Made by a program: the position numbers and the translations under genes
NCBI RefSeq assembly: GCF_028561275.1
Contig: NZ_JAQQTF010000010.1
Coordinates: forward strand, 124,001-188,000
Length of the DNA: 64,000 nucleotides
Direction: 5' to 3'
Source: Aureisphaera galaxeae
GTDB lineage: Bacteria > Bacteroidota > Bacteroidia > Flavobacteriales > Flavobacteriaceae
Shown: in pieces, positions 62,371-64,000 of the stretch
How positions within the stretch are numbered: the first letter of the stretch is position 1
How the letters are laid out: every line of letters starts with the position of its first letter
The notes under the pieces: generated by a model
What the model saw: the letters and a program-made list of their open reading frames with translations, nothing else
What the model was told of the DNA's origin: nothing
Database searches by the model: none

Positions 62371-64000
62371 ATGGAGCACAACACGACTTTCCCCATAAAG
62401 CATTCCGAACTCGCCACCCTGCGTGATGAGGCTACTTCCTACCTAAAAGGGGTCCAATGGGACCAAGGGATGAAAGCCAAGAACCGGGATAAAAACGGCA
62501 AGGACGAATCCATTCTATTGTATCTGTCCAAAGCTACGGGAAACGGAACCTCCACGGTTACTTCGGTATCTAAGAGTGTCTTGGCCTTGAAGAAACGCCT
62601 TTTGCCCGATTCGGTGGCGATCCCATTGTATCTTAATGAGGCACTTTTTGGACTTCAAGAAGGGCTTACACTAGGAATATGGCTTAAGGATAGCTATTCG
62701 GATGCTTCGGGACTTACCAACTTAAGTGAACGCAAGTCTTCCTTGGACAACACCCAACGGAGGGAATTCGACTCCAAGCAACACACCGCTACAGCTTTTA
62801 TGCTTTTCGGGATTGCTTGTCGGGTTTTGTTTCTATTAAAACCCAAAGCCTCGGACGACCTTAGCGTTTTAAAGAACAAATTTGCTGGTATTCCAGAGCT
62901 GTCTTTCATGTCTCCATTAAAAGGGATTTCCTGTATGTTGTTCTATTACGACAAATACTTGAATCATCCCGAAATTATTACCAAGGATAAGGACGCTATC
63001 GATTTTACCGTTGTGTATTTTGAAGCGATCATCTCTGAAATTCAGTTGCGATTGGGCTCTTTGGAATACACCGAAACCATTACCGATCGCACCTATAAAT
63101 TGGAGAATAGCGAGTTTGCTGTTTCTGGTTGGGAAAACGTGTTTGAAGGAACTGCGGTAAGTGTTGAATTCAATAAAGTTCAGTTCGAACAAATCGTGGG
63201 GAATCGCGATGCCAAGCACTTCGCCAGAAGATTGACGGAACGGTTGATGAGCTACGACTTTACAGCGAAGAAAAACCCATTTCAGGAGTTGGGCGGATTT
63301 ATGCCCGTCTTTATGGGCTACGGAATTCCAGGAACGGGGAAAAGTATGTTGATTGCTGCCATTGCCACACGACTGAAAGAGCATTGCGATAATTTGGACA
63401 TCCCATTTTTGTTCCATCCCATGCCCGATACCTTGATATCCACGTTTCAGGGAGGTTCGGCCGAAAAGATGGTGCAATGGATGAAACCTTTGCAAGATCC
63501 TACGCGACTTATCTTCGCGCCTATCGATGATGCCGAAAACAACTTACAGGAACGTACCGCTCAAGGAGTTTCTGCCGGAGTTAAGGAAGTAATCGGAGTA
63601 TTCCTTCGTTACACCGAAGGAGCTTATGCGGTGAATTATGGAAACAGCTCTATTGGACTCTTCACCAACTTACCTGAAATGTTGGATAAAGCGGTGATTT
63701 CACGTGTACAGGGTCGATTTAAGATAGACGGAGCCCAAACCATTCCCGATTTTGTAGATCAGGATTATCTATGGTGGCGTACGCTGAATGATACCATGCC
63801 CGGTTTTGTAAATATGAAAGACCCAAAAGAATATCCTTATTTAAGTGAACAGGGCTTGGCTAAGAACTTGGGGGAAATACTGCAACAGGCAGAAAAACCC
63901 ACCGAAGAAAGGGTTCTGGAGATTTATGACGAGGTGGAAGCGAAATACAAAACAGAAGAACATCTGTTTTATGCCGAATTGTACAAGAACATTCAAAAGG
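62371..64000 (+). CDS. AAA+ ATPase, C-terminus beyond the window
   Basis: At least 543 aa, open at the right edge. Walker A GIPGTGKS at residues 318-325 and a Walker B-like LIFAPIDDAEN with Asp 386/387 define an AAA+ domain starting near residue 260; the first 260 residues are a separate, helical N-terminal domain without known motifs. The segment SIGLFTNLPEMLDKAVISRVQGRF has the sensor 1/arginine-finger look of AAA+ remodellers. It forms a unit with the two preceding genes. Confidence 0.85.
   Translation, partial: MEHNTTFPIKHSELATLRDEATSYLKGVQWDQGMKAKNRDKNGKDESILLYLSKATGNGTSTVTSVSKSVLALKKRLLPDSVAIPLYLNEALFGLQEGLTLGIWLKDSYSDASGLTNLSERKSSLDNTQRREFDSKQHTATAFMLFGIACRVLFLLKPKASDDLSVLKNKFAGIPELSFMSPLKGISCMLFYYDKYLNHPEIITKDKDAIDFTVVYFEAIISEIQLRLGSLEYTETITDRTYKLENSEFAVSGWENVFEGTAVSVEFNKVQFEQIVGNRDAKHFARRLTERLMSYDFTAKKNPFQELGGFMPVFMGYGIPGTGKSMLIAAIATRLKEHCDNLDIPFLFHPMPDTLISTFQGGSAEKMVQWMKPLQDPTRLIFAPIDDAENNLQERTAQGVSAGVKEVIGVFLRYTEGAYAVNYGNSSIGLFTNLPEMLDKAVISRVQGRFKIDGAQTIPDFVDQDYLWWRTLNDTMPGFVNMKDPKEYPYLSEQGLAKNLGEILQQAEKPTEERVLEIYDEVEAKYKTEEHLFYAELYKNIQK

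Overview
The window is an ordinary chromosomal stretch of a member of the Flavobacteriia (Bacteroidota), most likely a marine Flavobacteriaceae. The evidence is: type IX secretion genes porV and porU next to gldJ; secreted proteins with type IX C-terminal sorting domains; several promoters of the flavobacterial TTG-N(17-23)-TAnnTTTG type; few recognisable Shine-Dalgarno sequences; many single-base TAATG stop/start overlaps; and moderate GC. I see no phage, insertion sequence, CRISPR array or rRNA. Two valine tRNA genes are present.

Layout. 1-3073: end of obgE, adk, and divergent purK-purE plus a small membrane protein. 3186-5260: an octamer repeat tract and an M3 oligopeptidase. 5301-9349: a GbsR/MarR-type regulator with a matched pair of inverted-repeat operators, followed by six tightly packed genes (three small membrane proteins, a TIGR01777 epimerase, a methyltransferase, an SRPBCC protein). 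9423-11027: sigma factor with a small ZAS-type partner, then a UbiA-like membrane protein. 11155-17004: gcvP, an M48 peptidase and a secreted protein of unknown function. 17159-22329: KAS III homologue, methyltransferase, FG-GAP type IX substrate, glycosyltransferase, alkaline phosphatase. 22396-27751: MlaE/MlaF-type lipid ABC transporter, facing a minus-strand run of SDR, SprT-like, mannose-1-phosphate guanylyltransferase and DUF389. 27833-30503: pyruvate dehydrogenase E2 and E1 alpha with a good promoter. 30565-37989: the porU-porV-cdd operon and divergent gldJ. 38078-40267: murF and two small genes.

40275-46000: a membrane protein, a propeller lipoprotein, and two tRNA-Val genes that bracket a cysteine-motif protein and a serine hydrolase; then folC, whose N-terminus seems to need a non-AUG start. 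45857-52816: a BNR-repeat type IX substrate, a DMT transporter behind a 21-bp-phased repeat array, tonB-exbD-exbB and nhaD. 52944-58190: an amino-acid dehydrogenase, DinB-like, DUF922, VOC and anmK genes and an acyl-CoA dehydrogenase. 58333-59565: a patatin lipoprotein. 59812-64000 (open end): a coiled-coil protein, an unknown protein and an AAA+ ATPase that look like one uncharacterised machine.

Most genes are housekeeping or typical of the group. The least explained parts are the coiled-coil/AAA+ module at the right end and the GbsR-controlled membrane/lipid-type operon at 5.3-9.3 kb. All functional calls rest on motif recognition by eye; no database search was run.
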